Assembly: GCF_017589465.1 (NCBI RefSeq)
Contig: NZ_JAELYA010000010.1
Coordinates: 124,001-188,000 of the forward strand
Length of the DNA: 64,000 nucleotides
Reading direction: 5' to 3'
Source of the DNA: Pseudomonas schmalbachii
GTDB taxonomy: Bacteria; Pseudomonadota; Gammaproteobacteria; Pseudomonadales; Pseudomonadaceae
Shown: positions 38,127-47,036 of the stretch, piece by piece
Numbering within the stretch: the stretch's first letter is position 1
Layout of the letters: each line of letters opens with the position of its first letter
Position numbers and translations under genes: made by a program
Notes under the pieces: generated by a model
What the model was told of the DNA's origin: nothing
Database searches by the model: none
What the model saw: the letters and a program-made list of their open reading frames with translations, nothing else

Positions 38127-38278
38127 TGTAGGAGCGAGCTCTGCTCGCGAAGCTTTTGAGTCGCCGGTGTTCGCGAGCAGAGCTCGCTCCTACAGGAATT
38201 TGCCTTAGCACCGGGCCATCCGTAGGAGCGGACCATGTCCGCGAAAAAAAGCATCGCGCGCATGGCGCGCTCCTACGG
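38127..38278. repeat. pair of REP-like palindromes
   Basis: The first has perfect 25-bp arms (38127-38151 and 38170-38194, core GAGCGAGCTCTGCTCGCGAA) identical to those at 50133-50200. The second has GTAGGAGCGGACCATGTCCG at 38222-38241 and a CGCGCATGGCGCGCTCCTAC half at 38258-38277. Confidence 0.85.
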
Positions 38279-38287
38279 GAGCGGCGC

Positions 38288-40666
38288 TCACTCCCTCCGC
38301 AATGCCGGATCGTCCGGATTCTGCTGCTCCAGCTCCGCCATCAGCATCTGCACCTTCTGCATCTGCCCGCTCTCGCGCAGGTAGTCCGCCAGGGTCAGGC
38401 GTGCGCTGCGGTTGGTCGGGTTGCGCTTGAGCAGTTGTTCCAGCTGCTTGCTGGCCTCTTCCTGCTGGCCGCTGTCGTGCAGGGCGATGGCGAGGACGAA
38501 GCGGAACTGGTCGTCGTCCGGGCTCAGGCGCACGGCTTCCTTGAACGCCGCCAGCGCCTGCGGGCGTTCGCCCTTGCGCACCAGGGCGAGGCCGCGTGCG
38601 TGCTGCAGCAGGCCGGACTTCGGATGCTGGCGGATCGCCTCGTCGAGCAACTGCCGCGCCTCGTCGGTGCGGTAGTTGTTCTCCAGCCACTGCGACAGGC
38701 TGACCAGCGCCGGCAGGAAGCCTGGGTTGCGCTTCAGCGCGGCGCGCAGGGCGGGTTCCACTTCGTTCGCGCGGTTGGTGGCCTGGTACAGCAGGGCGCG
38801 GTTGAGGTTGGCCTCGGCGCGTTCGGCCAGGCTCAGCTGCACCGACTCGTACTCTTCCAGCCCCTTGGCGAGCATGCTCTCGAAGCCGGCGCGCAGCTGC
38901 GGCGGCAGTTGCGCCAGTTGCCAGGCGGTGGCGATGCGCACGGCGCGCACCGGGTCGCTCAGGCGCGGCAGCAGCAGGCTGGCCTGTTGCTGCGGCGGGG
39001 CGAGCTGGCCGACGGCTTCGACGGCGGCGTGGCGGACCTGCGGCTCCTTGTTGTTCAGGGCGATGGCCGCCAGCTCCATGGAGCGCTGGCTGGGATAGCG
39101 CGGCAGTTCGGCGAGCAGCGTGGCGCGGCGGATCGCCGGCAGGTCGGCGGACTCCAGCAGCAGGTGCAGCGCCCGCGAGGCGCCCGGCAGGCCGTCGCGC
39201 GCCTTGGCCACGGTGTCGTCATAGCGCGGCGCCGGGTTGCTCGACGGCGCCGGCTTGTCCGCCGCCGGGCTGGCGTACCACAGGCGGAACTGCTCGGCGA
39301 CCTTGCTGCTGGCCTTGTCGGCATGGCAGCTCAGGCAGGCGTCGGGCGTGCCGAGTTTCTGCGCATGGAGCGGGTTGGGGATGGTGAAGCCATGGTCGTG
39401 GCGGTAGTCGTTGACCATGTAGAACTTGCCCGGCATGTGGCAGGAGGTGCACTGCGCGCCAGGGGTGCCGGGCTGGTGATGGTGGTGTTCCGGCGAGTCG
39501 TAGTTCTTCGCCTGCAGACCGCTGCCGTCGATTTCCGGGCGCGTCGGCTTGCCGGCGGTGTTGTGGCACTGCAGGCAGACGCCGTTGCCCGGCGCCTTCA
39601 GCTCGCCGCTGTGCGGGTTGTGGCAGTCGGTGCACTTCACGCCCTTGGCGAACATCTTGCTCTGCACGAAGGAGCCGTATTCGAACACCTCGTCCTTGAT
39701 CTTGCCGTCGAGCTGGTACAGCTCGCGGGTCAGGTTGCTCGGCAGGTAGTCGTCCATCAGCCGGTGCTTCTGCTCGAAGCCGTCGGCCAGCGGCGCACGG
39801 CGGGCGTGGCAGCGTCCGCAGGTTTCCACCAGGGTGACCTTGTCGCTGCCCTTGAGCGGCATGTCGAAGCCCTTGGCGCTGTCGCGGTCGGGGCGGGCCG
39901 CCCATTCCAGGTGCTTCGAGGCCGGGCCGTGGCAGGACTGGCAGCCGACGCCGAGGGCGTCCCAGCGGCTGGCGAAGCTGTCCGTCTGCGCGTCGAAATT
40001 GCGCTTGAAGCCGGTGGTGTGGCACTCGACGCACATGAAGTTGGCGTTCTGCGCCGGGCGGGTCCAGTGCAGCTCGTCCTTGTGGTCGATGCGTTCCCCC
40101 GGCATCAGTTCGAACCAGCGCTTCTTCTGCGTATCCCAGGCCACGCCGAGGGCCTGCAGGCGGCCGCCGGGGTATTCCAGCAGGTACTGCTGCAGCGGTT
40201 CGATGCCGAAGGTGTAGGCGACCTTGAAGTCGGCCGGCTTGCCGTCGGCACCCGGCGTATTGACCCAGAATGCGCCATCCTTCTGGAAGAAGCGGGTGGT
40301 CTCCGTCGTTCCCTTGAAGGTCACGCCGCTGAAGTTGCCGAGAACGGTCTCGGCGGTCGGCTCCTGCATGGCGCGCTGGTGATGCGAGCGCTGCCAGTCC
40401 TGGAACTGCCCCTGGTGGCAACCCTGGCATTGCTGCTCGGCGACCATGGTGGCCGGTTTATCGACCTTGATCGGCGCGACGGGCTTGATCGCGGTGGGCG
40501 GCGGAGTCTGCGGTAGTGCCGGCGGCAGCGTCGGCGTGCTGTTCTGCACGTACCACCAGGCGCCGCCGCTGGCGAGCAGCAGGAGGCAGGCGACGCCCAG
40601 GTAGATGCGCCGGGCGAGCGGGCCGGGGGCCGCGTTGGGGGATTTCTTCTTATCAGGCTTGGACAT
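38288..40666 (-). CDS. octaheme cytochrome c with HEAT and TPR repeats
   Basis: The 792-residue protein has one N-terminal membrane anchor (about 20-40), a Pro-rich linker, and eight CXXCH sites at residues 80, 212, 242, 283, 345, 364, 406 and 444, as in cytochrome c554-like multiheme folds. The C-terminal half has HEAT-like repeats (about 490-600) and TPRs (about 630-790). It should be periplasmic. It could move electrons to or from a partner held by the repeat domain; partner and substrate are unknown. It ends next to REP elements and lies downstream of the sulfatase gene. Confidence 0.88.
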   Translation of the reverse strand: MSKPDKKKSPNAAPGPLARRIYLGVACLLLLASGGAWWYVQNSTPTLPPALPQTPPPTAIKPVAPIKVDKPATMVAEQQCQGCHQGQFQDWQRSHHQRAMQEPTAETVLGNFSGVTFKGTTETTRFFQKDGAFWVNTPGADGKPADFKVAYTFGIEPLQQYLLEYPGGRLQALGVAWDTQKKRWFELMPGERIDHKDELHWTRPAQNANFMCVECHTTGFKRNFDAQTDSFASRWDALGVGCQSCHGPASKHLEWAARPDRDSAKGFDMPLKGSDKVTLVETCGRCHARRAPLADGFEQKHRLMDDYLPSNLTRELYQLDGKIKDEVFEYGSFVQSKMFAKGVKCTDCHNPHSGELKAPGNGVCLQCHNTAGKPTRPEIDGSGLQAKNYDSPEHHHHQPGTPGAQCTSCHMPGKFYMVNDYRHDHGFTIPNPLHAQKLGTPDACLSCHADKASSKVAEQFRLWYASPAADKPAPSSNPAPRYDDTVAKARDGLPGASRALHLLLESADLPAIRRATLLAELPRYPSQRSMELAAIALNNKEPQVRHAAVEAVGQLAPPQQQASLLLPRLSDPVRAVRIATAWQLAQLPPQLRAGFESMLAKGLEEYESVQLSLAERAEANLNRALLYQATNRANEVEPALRAALKRNPGFLPALVSLSQWLENNYRTDEARQLLDEAIRQHPKSGLLQHARGLALVRKGERPQALAAFKEAVRLSPDDDQFRFVLAIALHDSGQQEEASKQLEQLLKRNPTNRSARLTLADYLRESGQMQKVQMLMAELEQQNPDDPALRRE

Positions 40667-40860
40667 GCGGGTCGCCGTCTGGACGGGCTGGTTTCACGGT
40701 GGGGTGCAGCTTCTGTGACTGCCGGGGGGATGTCAAACCGTGTGGCGGGGAGGGGCTGCCGTTGCCCCCCGGAGAGGAGTGTTAGGTGCCAGGCGAAACG
40801 CCGTGCACACCTGCAACGGCGTACCGCCCCCCTATCCCTCGCGGGACAGGGGGTGGTGGA
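40667..40860. other. intergenic region between sulfatase and octaheme cytochrome genes
   Basis: The 194-bp stretch is GC-rich with no credible ORF. It must hold the cytochrome promoter if the gene is not read through from the sulfatase. I see no clear terminator or factor site. Confidence 0.4.
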
Positions 40861-42456
40861 TCAGTGCTGCTGTTGCTGGGCCTGCTGTTTCATCTTCTCG
40901 GCGATCTTCGCGTTCACCGCGGCCTGTACCTGGTCGATGGTGAAGCTGGCCGGACGCTGGCTCGGCGGCCACTCGACGAAGGTCTGCAGGAACTGCGAGG
41001 TCTTCATGATGCCGATGCCGAGCAGGTAGCCGTTCCTGATGACCCAGTCGTTGTACTGGTCGGAGACGATGTCGGCGGTCTCGTACGGGTCCATGCGCAG
41101 GTTGTACAGCTTGGGTATGCGCAGGCAGACGAAGGGTTCGCTCCACACTTCGAAGCCGCCCGGTTTGCGCTGCTCGCAGAACACGTACTTCCAGTTGCCG
41201 ATGCGGGCGGAAACCAGTTGGCCGTCGTCGTTGAAGTAGTAGAACTCGTTACGCGAGCTGTTCTTCGCCTTGCCGGTCAGGTAGTCGAGCTGGTTGTAGC
41301 CGTCCAGGTGCACCTTGTAGTTCTTGCCGCCGGATACCGGCGTCCAGCCCTTGAGCAGCTTCTCCTTCACGTCCGGCACGCCGGCGGCGGCCATCAGGGT
41401 TGGGAACCAGTCGAGGCCGGAGAACATCTCGTTGGAGACTTCGCCCGCCTTGATGTGGCCCGGCCAGCGGATCATCGCCGGCACGCGGAAGGCGCCTTCC
41501 CAGTTGGAGTTCTTCTCGTTGCGGAACGGCGAGGTCGCCGCGTCCGGCCAGGTGAAGCGGTTCGGGCCGTTGTCGGTGGTGTAGACGACGATGGTGTTGT
41601 CGGCGACCTTGAGGTCATCCAGCGTCTTCAGCAGCTTGCCGACGTCGCCGTCGTGCTCGAGCATGCCGTCGGCATATTCGTTGCCCGGCATGCCGCTCTG
41701 GCCCTGGTGCTCCTTGCGCACGTGGGTGAACAGGTGCATGCGGGTGGTGTTCATCCAGACGAAGAACGGCTTGTCGGCCTTGACCTGCTTCTCGATGAAG
41801 GCCTGGGCGGCAGCGGTGGTCTCGTCGTCGATGGTTTCCATGCGCTTCTTGGTAAGCGCACCGGTGTCCTCGATCTTGCCGTCGGCGTAGGAGTGGATCA
41901 CCCCGCGCGGCGAGAAGTGCTTGACGAAGGGATCGTTGGGGTCCTTCGGCCAGTAGGGCGCTTCCGGCTCTTCCTCGGCGTTCAGGTGGTACAGGTTGCC
42001 GAAGAACTCGTCGAAACCGTGGTTGGTCGGCAGGAACTCGTCGCGGTCGCCCAGGTGGTTCTTGCCGAACTGGCCGGTGGAATAGCCCTGGCCCTTCAGC
42101 GCGGTGGCCAGGGTGACGTCGCGCGGCTGGATGCCGACCGGCGCGCCGGGGATGCCGACCTTGGTCAGGCCGGTGCGCAGCGAAGCCTGGCCGGTGATGA
42201 AGGTGGAGCGGCCGGCGGTGCAGCTGTTCTCGCCGTAGTAGTCGGTGAACAGCATGCCTTCCTTGGCGATGCGGTCGATGTTCGGTGTCTTGTAGCCGAC
42301 CACACCCAGCGCGTAGGCGCTGATGTTGGTCTGGCCGATATCGTCGCCGTAGATCACCAGGATGTTCGGCTTGTCGGCCGCGCTGGCGATGCTGGCGCCG
42401 AGCAGCGCGGCCGCACCGAGTGCGAACCTCGCCAGGCGGCGGTTGAACGTAGGCAT
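40861..42456 (-). CDS. periplasmic arylsulfatase
   Basis: Starting at ATG 42456 (MPTFNRRLARFALGAAALL, with AGGAG upstream) gives 531 residues with a signal peptide cleaved near ASAADKP. Metal ligands D38/D39 are in VIYGDDIG. The formylglycine motif is CTAGR (C79), fitting (C/S)X(P/A)XR, followed by STFITGQ. QFGKNHLGD and WMNTTRMH complete the Ca2+ site and active centre. It should hydrolyse sulfate esters; the substrate is unknown. No formylglycine-generating enzyme is encoded nearby. Confidence 0.92.
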   Translation of the reverse strand: MPTFNRRLARFALGAAALLGASIASAADKPNILVIYGDDIGQTNISAYALGVVGYKTPNIDRIAKEGMLFTDYYGENSCTAGRSTFITGQASLRTGLTKVGIPGAPVGIQPRDVTLATALKGQGYSTGQFGKNHLGDRDEFLPTNHGFDEFFGNLYHLNAEEEPEAPYWPKDPNDPFVKHFSPRGVIHSYADGKIEDTGALTKKRMETIDDETTAAAQAFIEKQVKADKPFFVWMNTTRMHLFTHVRKEHQGQSGMPGNEYADGMLEHDGDVGKLLKTLDDLKVADNTIVVYTTDNGPNRFTWPDAATSPFRNEKNSNWEGAFRVPAMIRWPGHIKAGEVSNEMFSGLDWFPTLMAAAGVPDVKEKLLKGWTPVSGGKNYKVHLDGYNQLDYLTGKAKNSSRNEFYYFNDDGQLVSARIGNWKYVFCEQRKPGGFEVWSEPFVCLRIPKLYNLRMDPYETADIVSDQYNDWVIRNGYLLGIGIMKTSQFLQTFVEWPPSQRPASFTIDQVQAAVNAKIAEKMKQQAQQQQH

Positions 42457-42631
42457 GGGGATAGCTCCTGTCACATCGTTGTTCTTATTCGCGGAGCGAG
42501 GGCTCGCGGACGTGGCGAGGATATCCGTGCGGGCGGCGGACCGGACCCAACCAATCGGGTAGGTGGGCGCAGACGCTTCTTCATGCACCGTTGCAGGCCG
42601 CGTATTTACTGGGCTGCGGGTGTGGTGCGGG

Positions 42632-42653
42632 GATCATTCAGGCAGGGAATGAT
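42632..42653 (-). promoter_or_regulatory. inverted repeat upstream of the sulfatase gene, shared with the MoxR operon
   Basis: GATCATTCAG...GAATGAT (arms 42633-42639/42647-42653) lies 176 bp upstream of the sulfatase start. The same 10-mer GATCATTCAG, and adjoining GGGCTGC and GGTGCGGG blocks, occur before the MoxR gene at 49111-49153. Confidence 0.5.
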
Positions 42654-42678
42654 GCTCGGTTTGCCTGCTCCGCCCGTT

Positions 42679-44004
42679 TCAGGAGCGCTTTTCGGCGGTG
42701 GGATTGAGCGCGGCCAGGGCGCCTTTCCCGTTGCGCCGGACCTGCCGCCGCGCCTGCCGGCGCAGCACGGGGAGTTCCCGGCGCAGGGCGGCGAGCGCAT
42801 CGCGGACCTTGCCGTCGCGGCCATAGCAGGCGCGCAGCAGGTCCTGCAGGCGTGCACGCAGGCCGTTGGGCAGGTGGGGGCCGAGCAGGCGCGGGTCGCT
42901 TCCGGGAAAGGCGCGGCGGGCCCACAGGTAGAGCGCATCCAGCCGTGCCGGCGACGCACGCAGTTGCGCCGGAATGCGCCGCCAGGCATGGCCCGCCGAG
43001 CGCCGCCAGGCTTCGCGGCGGGCCCGCCAGAAGCGCCGTGCGGCGCGCCACAGGCTGCGCCAGTAGAGCTGCCCCCAGTAGAACAGCGCAGTGCCGGCGA
43101 ACAGCGCCGCCAGCAGCGCCGTGCCGTGGCGGGAGATGCTGATTCGCGCGTCGTGGCCGAGCTGGCGCAGTTCCTCGTCAATGGAGAACGGCCCGCTGGC
43201 CCGCGTGCTGGCGCTGGCCTCGAACTCCAGCGCGGGCAGGCTGGCGGTCCGCGCCTGTCCGCTGTGGATATCCCACCAGCGCAGCTCGATGGCCGGCAGG
43301 CGGTAGCGGCCGGGCTTCTCGATCACGTAGCTGGCGCTGTCGATGCGCTGGCCGCCGGCGACGCCGCCACGTCCGCCGGGGCTGGGGATGTCGCTGACCT
43401 GCGGGCTCTTCGGGTAGCGGCGCAGGCCATCGACCTCGGCCAGCGGCAGCGCTTCGAGAAGCATCGCCTGGGCGCCGTCGGCCTGCAGGGTGATGCGCCG
43501 GGTGATGCTGTCGCCAACCTGCAGGGACTTGCTCGACTGTCCCAGGGTCTGGCTCAGGCGCAGTCCTTCCGCCACCAGCAGGTTCTCGCCGCCGGCCGGC
43601 AGGCTGGCGCTGAAGCGCAGCGGCTGGCTGCGCACGCTGACCGGCGCGCTGGCCTCGCCGGCCGTCACCGTCACCTGCAGGGCGGGGATGGCGAAGCCCT
43701 GGGGGCGGGTCGGGGTGATGCGGTAGATGTAGCGCAGGCCGAACAGGGTGGCGCCGTCGCGCTGCAGGGTCAGGTGCTGGCTGGAGCCGGCCGGCGGGGT
43801 GACCAGCGCGCCGGGCAGTTCCAGCGTCGGCAACTGCGGCGCGGCGGTGAACCAGGTGTCCACCAGCACGTCGACTTCCAGGTCCAGGGTACGCCCGACC
43901 ACCACTTCGCCACCGGGCTGCAGGCGGCTTTCCACCAGCACCTTCGGTTCGGCGAAGGCCAGCAGCGGGCATAGGCAGCAGAGGATCAGCAGCAGGCGCC
44001 TCAT
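42679..44004 (-). CDS. BatD-like protein of the MoxR/vWA operon
   Basis: Starting at ATG 44004 (MRRLLLILCCLCPLLAFA) gives 441 residues: a signal peptide, an Ig-like beta-rich periplasmic region, one transmembrane helix (about 305-325) and a basic cytoplasmic tail. BatD proteins work with membrane vWA proteins and a MoxR ATPase. It is the last gene of the six-gene operon and overlaps the previous gene by 4 bp. Confidence 0.83.
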   Translation of the reverse strand: MRRLLLILCCLCPLLAFAEPKVLVESRLQPGGEVVVGRTLDLEVDVLVDTWFTAAPQLPTLELPGALVTPPAGSSQHLTLQRDGATLFGLRYIYRITPTRPQGFAIPALQVTVTAGEASAPVSVRSQPLRFSASLPAGGENLLVAEGLRLSQTLGQSSKSLQVGDSITRRITLQADGAQAMLLEALPLAEVDGLRRYPKSPQVSDIPSPGGRGGVAGGQRIDSASYVIEKPGRYRLPAIELRWWDIHSGQARTASLPALEFEASASTRASGPFSIDEELRQLGHDARISISRHGTALLAALFAGTALFYWGQLYWRSLWRAARRFWRARREAWRRSAGHAWRRIPAQLRASPARLDALYLWARRAFPGSDPRLLGPHLPNGLRARLQDLLRACYGRDGKVRDALAALRRELPVLRRQARRQVRRNGKGALAALNPTAEKRS

Positions 44005-45578
44005 GGCCGGGCCTCCCGCGCGTCCTGCAGCATGAACTTGCGCTTGAGGAACTGTGCCGGCGAGGTGCTGAGGTTCTGCAGCCAGATGTCTTCCGAGGTC
44101 GCCTTCTGCTTGTCCATGACGACGTCCTTGCCCTTGCCTTTCTGCTTGTCGAACTCGATCTTGTCCGGCTCGTCGCCCGGCGTCACTTCGCGCTGCTCGT
44201 CGGCGATCTTCTCCAGGGCGAGAGCCAGCTCCAGGTTGGCCTGCGCCTCGGCCATTCCCGGCTGGCGCTGCAGTGCCTGGCGATAGGCAGCGGCGGCGTC
44301 GGCGAACTTCGACAGATGCATGTAGGTGTTGCCCAGGTAGAACCAGCTTTCGGCGCTGTCGAGGCGGGCGAAGGCGGCCAGCGCTGCCTGGTAGTCGGAG
44401 GCCTGGTAGGCGGCGCGGCCCTTCCAGTACGGATCGTCGAACAGCTCCGCCGCCTGTGGATAACGCCCCTGCTCGAAGGCCCAGCGGCCCTGCTGGTCGC
44501 GGGTCAGGAAGGCGTCGGCGAGCGCGCCGGCATTGGCCTCCTGCGCCGGCATCGCCTGCAGGAACAGGCCAAGCAGCAGCGCCGCCAGCCAGTTCACGCT
44601 CCAGCCGCGGCGCACGGCGAGGAAGGCCAGCGCCAGCAGCGGCCAGCACAGCCAGTAGCCGGCGTCCTTCCAGTGGATTTCCTCGTCGTCGCCCTGGGCG
44701 GCCTGGAAATGGCGCTGGGCATGCAGTTCGATCCAGTCGAGGTCGTCGTCGTTCAGCGTCAGGCTGCCCAGCGGCGCATCGGCCGCGTCGGCCAGCTGCT
44801 TCAGTCCGTCGCCGTCGAAGCGGCCGAGCACCGGCTTGCCGCTGGCGTCCAGGCGCGGCTGGCCGTGGGCGTCGCGCAGCATGCCGCCGTCCTGGTTGCC
44901 GACGGCGAGGACCAGCACCTGCAGGTCGCTGCCTTTCAACGCCTGTTCGACGGCGTCCAGCTGGCTGGCGTCGGCGCCGTCGGTGGCCAGCACCAGGGTA
45001 CCGGGCGTGTGTTCGGCGGCGAGCAGGCGCTTGGCCTGTTCGATGGCGGCGAGGGCGTTCTTGCCGGGGCGCGGGATCATGTCGCTGCCGAGCACCTGCA
45101 GGAAGCTGTCGAGCAGCGCCGGATCGTCGGTGGGCGGCAGCACCAGATGGGCGCTGCCGGCGTAGGCGAGCAGGGCGATGCGGCTGCCCTTGCGGCGCTC
45201 GATCAACTGGTGGAACTTGTTGCGCGCCGCCTCCAGCCGGCTCGGCGGCACGTCGGCGGCATCCATCGACGGTGACAGGTCGAGGGCGAGGATCAGTGGT
45301 GCGCGGTCGTCGAGGAAGGCCGGGCGGTCCTGCTCCCAGGTCGGCCCGGCGGCGGCGATGGCGCCGAGGGCGAGCAGCGCGGCGAGCAGGTGCACCGGGC
45401 GCAGGCGCGCGGAGTCCTGCGGCTCCACCAGCAGGTGGCGCAGCAGCGCCGGGGGGATGGAGATATTGCGCGCCGGGTCCTGTGCGCGCAGCCAGAGCGC
45501 CGGCAGGGCGGCGGCGAGCAGGATCAGCAGCAGCCAGGCCGGACGCAGGAAGTGGAAGGCGGCGAGATCGATCTGCAT
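44001..45578 (-). CDS. vWA and TPR membrane protein (BatB/BatC-like)
   Basis: Starting at ATG 45578 (MQIDLAAFHFLRPAWLLL) gives 525 residues. Two N-terminal transmembrane helices (about 13-30 and 62-78) are followed by a vWA domain with MIDAS DLSPS (100-104), two more membrane helices (about 310-350), then TPRs (about 360-460) and a Lys-rich tail. Fusion of vWA and TPR corresponds to BatB plus BatC. Its start overlaps the preceding stop by 1 bp. Confidence 0.87.
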   Translation of the reverse strand: MQIDLAAFHFLRPAWLLLILLAAALPALWLRAQDPARNISIPPALLRHLLVEPQDSARLRPVHLLAALLALGAIAAAGPTWEQDRPAFLDDRAPLILALDLSPSMDAADVPPSRLEAARNKFHQLIERRKGSRIALLAYAGSAHLVLPPTDDPALLDSFLQVLGSDMIPRPGKNALAAIEQAKRLLAAEHTPGTLVLATDGADASQLDAVEQALKGSDLQVLVLAVGNQDGGMLRDAHGQPRLDASGKPVLGRFDGDGLKQLADAADAPLGSLTLNDDDLDWIELHAQRHFQAAQGDDEEIHWKDAGYWLCWPLLALAFLAVRRGWSVNWLAALLLGLFLQAMPAQEANAGALADAFLTRDQQGRWAFEQGRYPQAAELFDDPYWKGRAAYQASDYQAALAAFARLDSAESWFYLGNTYMHLSKFADAAAAYRQALQRQPGMAEAQANLELALALEKIADEQREVTPGDEPDKIEFDKQKGKGKDVVMDKQKATSEDIWLQNLSTSPAQFLKRKFMLQDAREARP

Positions 45579-46567
45579 CAGGCCTCCTCCACCCGGCGCA
45601 TGCGCAGCCGCGCCAGCAGCAGGCTGAACAGGTGGTACAGCGCCAGCAGCCCGAGTGCGCCGCCCAGCGGCAGCCAGAACAGCTCGCGGCGCGGCTGGTG
45701 GCTGAGGGTCTGCACTTCGTGGGCGGTCAGTTCGTCGAGGGCGGCGTAGACCTGTTCCAGGGTGCGCCGGTCTTCCGCGCGGAAGAAGCGTCCGCCAGTG
45801 TTCAGGGCGATTTCGCGCAGGACGTCGAGATCGACCTTGGCTTCGCCGCTGGCCTGCACGTCGCCGATGCCGATGGTGTGGACGGTCACGCCGTGGCGGT
45901 GCGCCAGCTCGGCGGCGTGCTGCGGCGGGATGGCGCTGCCGGTGTCGTTGCCGTCGGTGAGCAGGATCACCAGCTTGTCCTTTTCCTTCGCCTGGTCGAG
46001 CAGCTTCACGGCGAGGCCGATGGCGTCGCCGATGGCGGTGTTCGGTCCGGCCATGCCGATGCCGACTTCGTCGAGCAGCAGGCCGAGGCTGGCGTGGTCG
46101 AGGGTCAGCGGCGCCTGCGGGAAGGCGTTGCTGCCGAAGACGATCAGGCCGAGGCGGTCGTCCTTGCGGCGGACGATGAAGTCGTGCACCACTTCCTTCA
46201 CCGCCCTCAGGCGGTCGACCCGCTGGCCGGCGGAGTTGGCGAAGTCCGGCGTCTCCATGGATTGAGAGATGTCGATGGCGAGCATGATGTCGCGCACCGG
46301 CTGGCGCTTCTCGATGGGTTTCTCGATCCACACCGGGCGCGCACAGGCGATCAGCACCAGACCCCAGACCAGCATGTTCAGCAGCAATTGCGCGCGGCTG
46401 CCGCGCAGGCCGTCGCGCTCCGGCTTGCCGCCGATGGCGCGGCTGATGCCGGTGAAGAACGGTACGCGGATGGCGCTGCGCGCCTCGCGATAGGCCGGCA
46501 GCCAGCGATAGCCGAGCAGCGGCAACGGCAGCAGCAGGAGCAGCCAGGGGTAATCAAGCTGCCACAT
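45578..46567 (-). CDS. vWA-domain membrane protein (BatA-like)
   Basis: Starting at ATG 46567 (MWQLDYPWLLLLLPLPLLG) gives 329 residues. Two N-terminal helices (4-20 and 60-78) and one near the C-terminus (about 300-320) anchor a periplasmic-facing or cytoplasmic vWA domain with MIDAS DISQS (99-103) and LLTDGNDTGSA. BatA-type proteins partner MoxR ATPases. It overlaps the DUF4381 gene by 14 bp. Confidence 0.88.
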   Translation of the reverse strand: MWQLDYPWLLLLLPLPLLGYRWLPAYREARSAIRVPFFTGISRAIGGKPERDGLRGSRAQLLLNMLVWGLVLIACARPVWIEKPIEKRQPVRDIMLAIDISQSMETPDFANSAGQRVDRLRAVKEVVHDFIVRRKDDRLGLIVFGSNAFPQAPLTLDHASLGLLLDEVGIGMAGPNTAIGDAIGLAVKLLDQAKEKDKLVILLTDGNDTGSAIPPQHAAELAHRHGVTVHTIGIGDVQASGEAKVDLDVLREIALNTGGRFFRAEDRRTLEQVYAALDELTAHEVQTLSHQPRRELFWLPLGGALGLLALYHLFSLLLARLRMRRVEEA

Positions 46568-47036
46568 GGTGCGTCTCCAGCCAGCGGCGGGCGATGGCGA
46601 ACAGCTCGCCGGCATCGAGCTGGCGCAATTGCGCGTCGGGCGCATAGGCCAGCCGCGCCAGGCGTTCGGCGAAGTCCGCCGGCAGCGGCGTCGGGCAGCG
46701 GTTCTGCAGGAAGGTCTGCCACTCGGCGCCGCTCAGACCGGCGACTTCCGTGCGCGGGCCGATCGACAGGGCGACGCGCTTGAGCAGGCCGGGCAGTTCG
46801 CGCAGGGCTTGTGGATCGTCGTCGAAGGCGATCTGCAGGGCGGCCAGCTGCGCCAGCGCTTCGCGGCGATAGCGATTGCGCCGCCAGCGCCGCAGGGCGA
46901 GGCCGCCCCACACCAGCAGCGCCAGCAGGACCAGCCCGCCGAGCGCCAGCCAGCCCCAGGTCTGCGGCATCCAGCCTGGCGGCATCGGCAGCGGCAGTTC
47001 GCGCATCTGGTCGAGAGACGGTTCCGGCTTGCTCAT
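46554..47036 (-). CDS. DUF4381 membrane protein
   Basis: The 160-residue protein has one transmembrane helix (about 27-47) followed by a basic cytoplasmic segment and a helical domain (SGAEWQTFLQNRC). DUF4381 proteins occur only in MoxR/vWA operons, in the place of MxaA/BatX-type subunits. It overlaps the DUF58 gene by 4 bp and the vWA gene by 14 bp. Confidence 0.83.
   Translation of the reverse strand: MSKPEPSLDQMRELPLPMPPGWMPQTWGWLALGGLVLLALLVWGGLALRRWRRNRYRREALAQLAALQIAFDDDPQALRELPGLLKRVALSIGPRTEVAGLSGAEWQTFLQNRCPTPLPADFAERLARLAYAPDAQLRQLDAGELFAIARRWLETHHVAA

Noticed and set aside
37522-38278. Possible CRISPR array from repeated short sequences
   Set aside because: The repeats are palindromic, unevenly spaced and of several classes; there are no regular spacers and no cas genes.
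38156-43974. 786- and 1062-codon plus-strand ORFs opposite the octaheme cytochrome, sulfatase and BatD genes
   Set aside because: Antisense shadows; the opposite strand has intact heme motifs, signal peptides and overlapping start/stop coupling.
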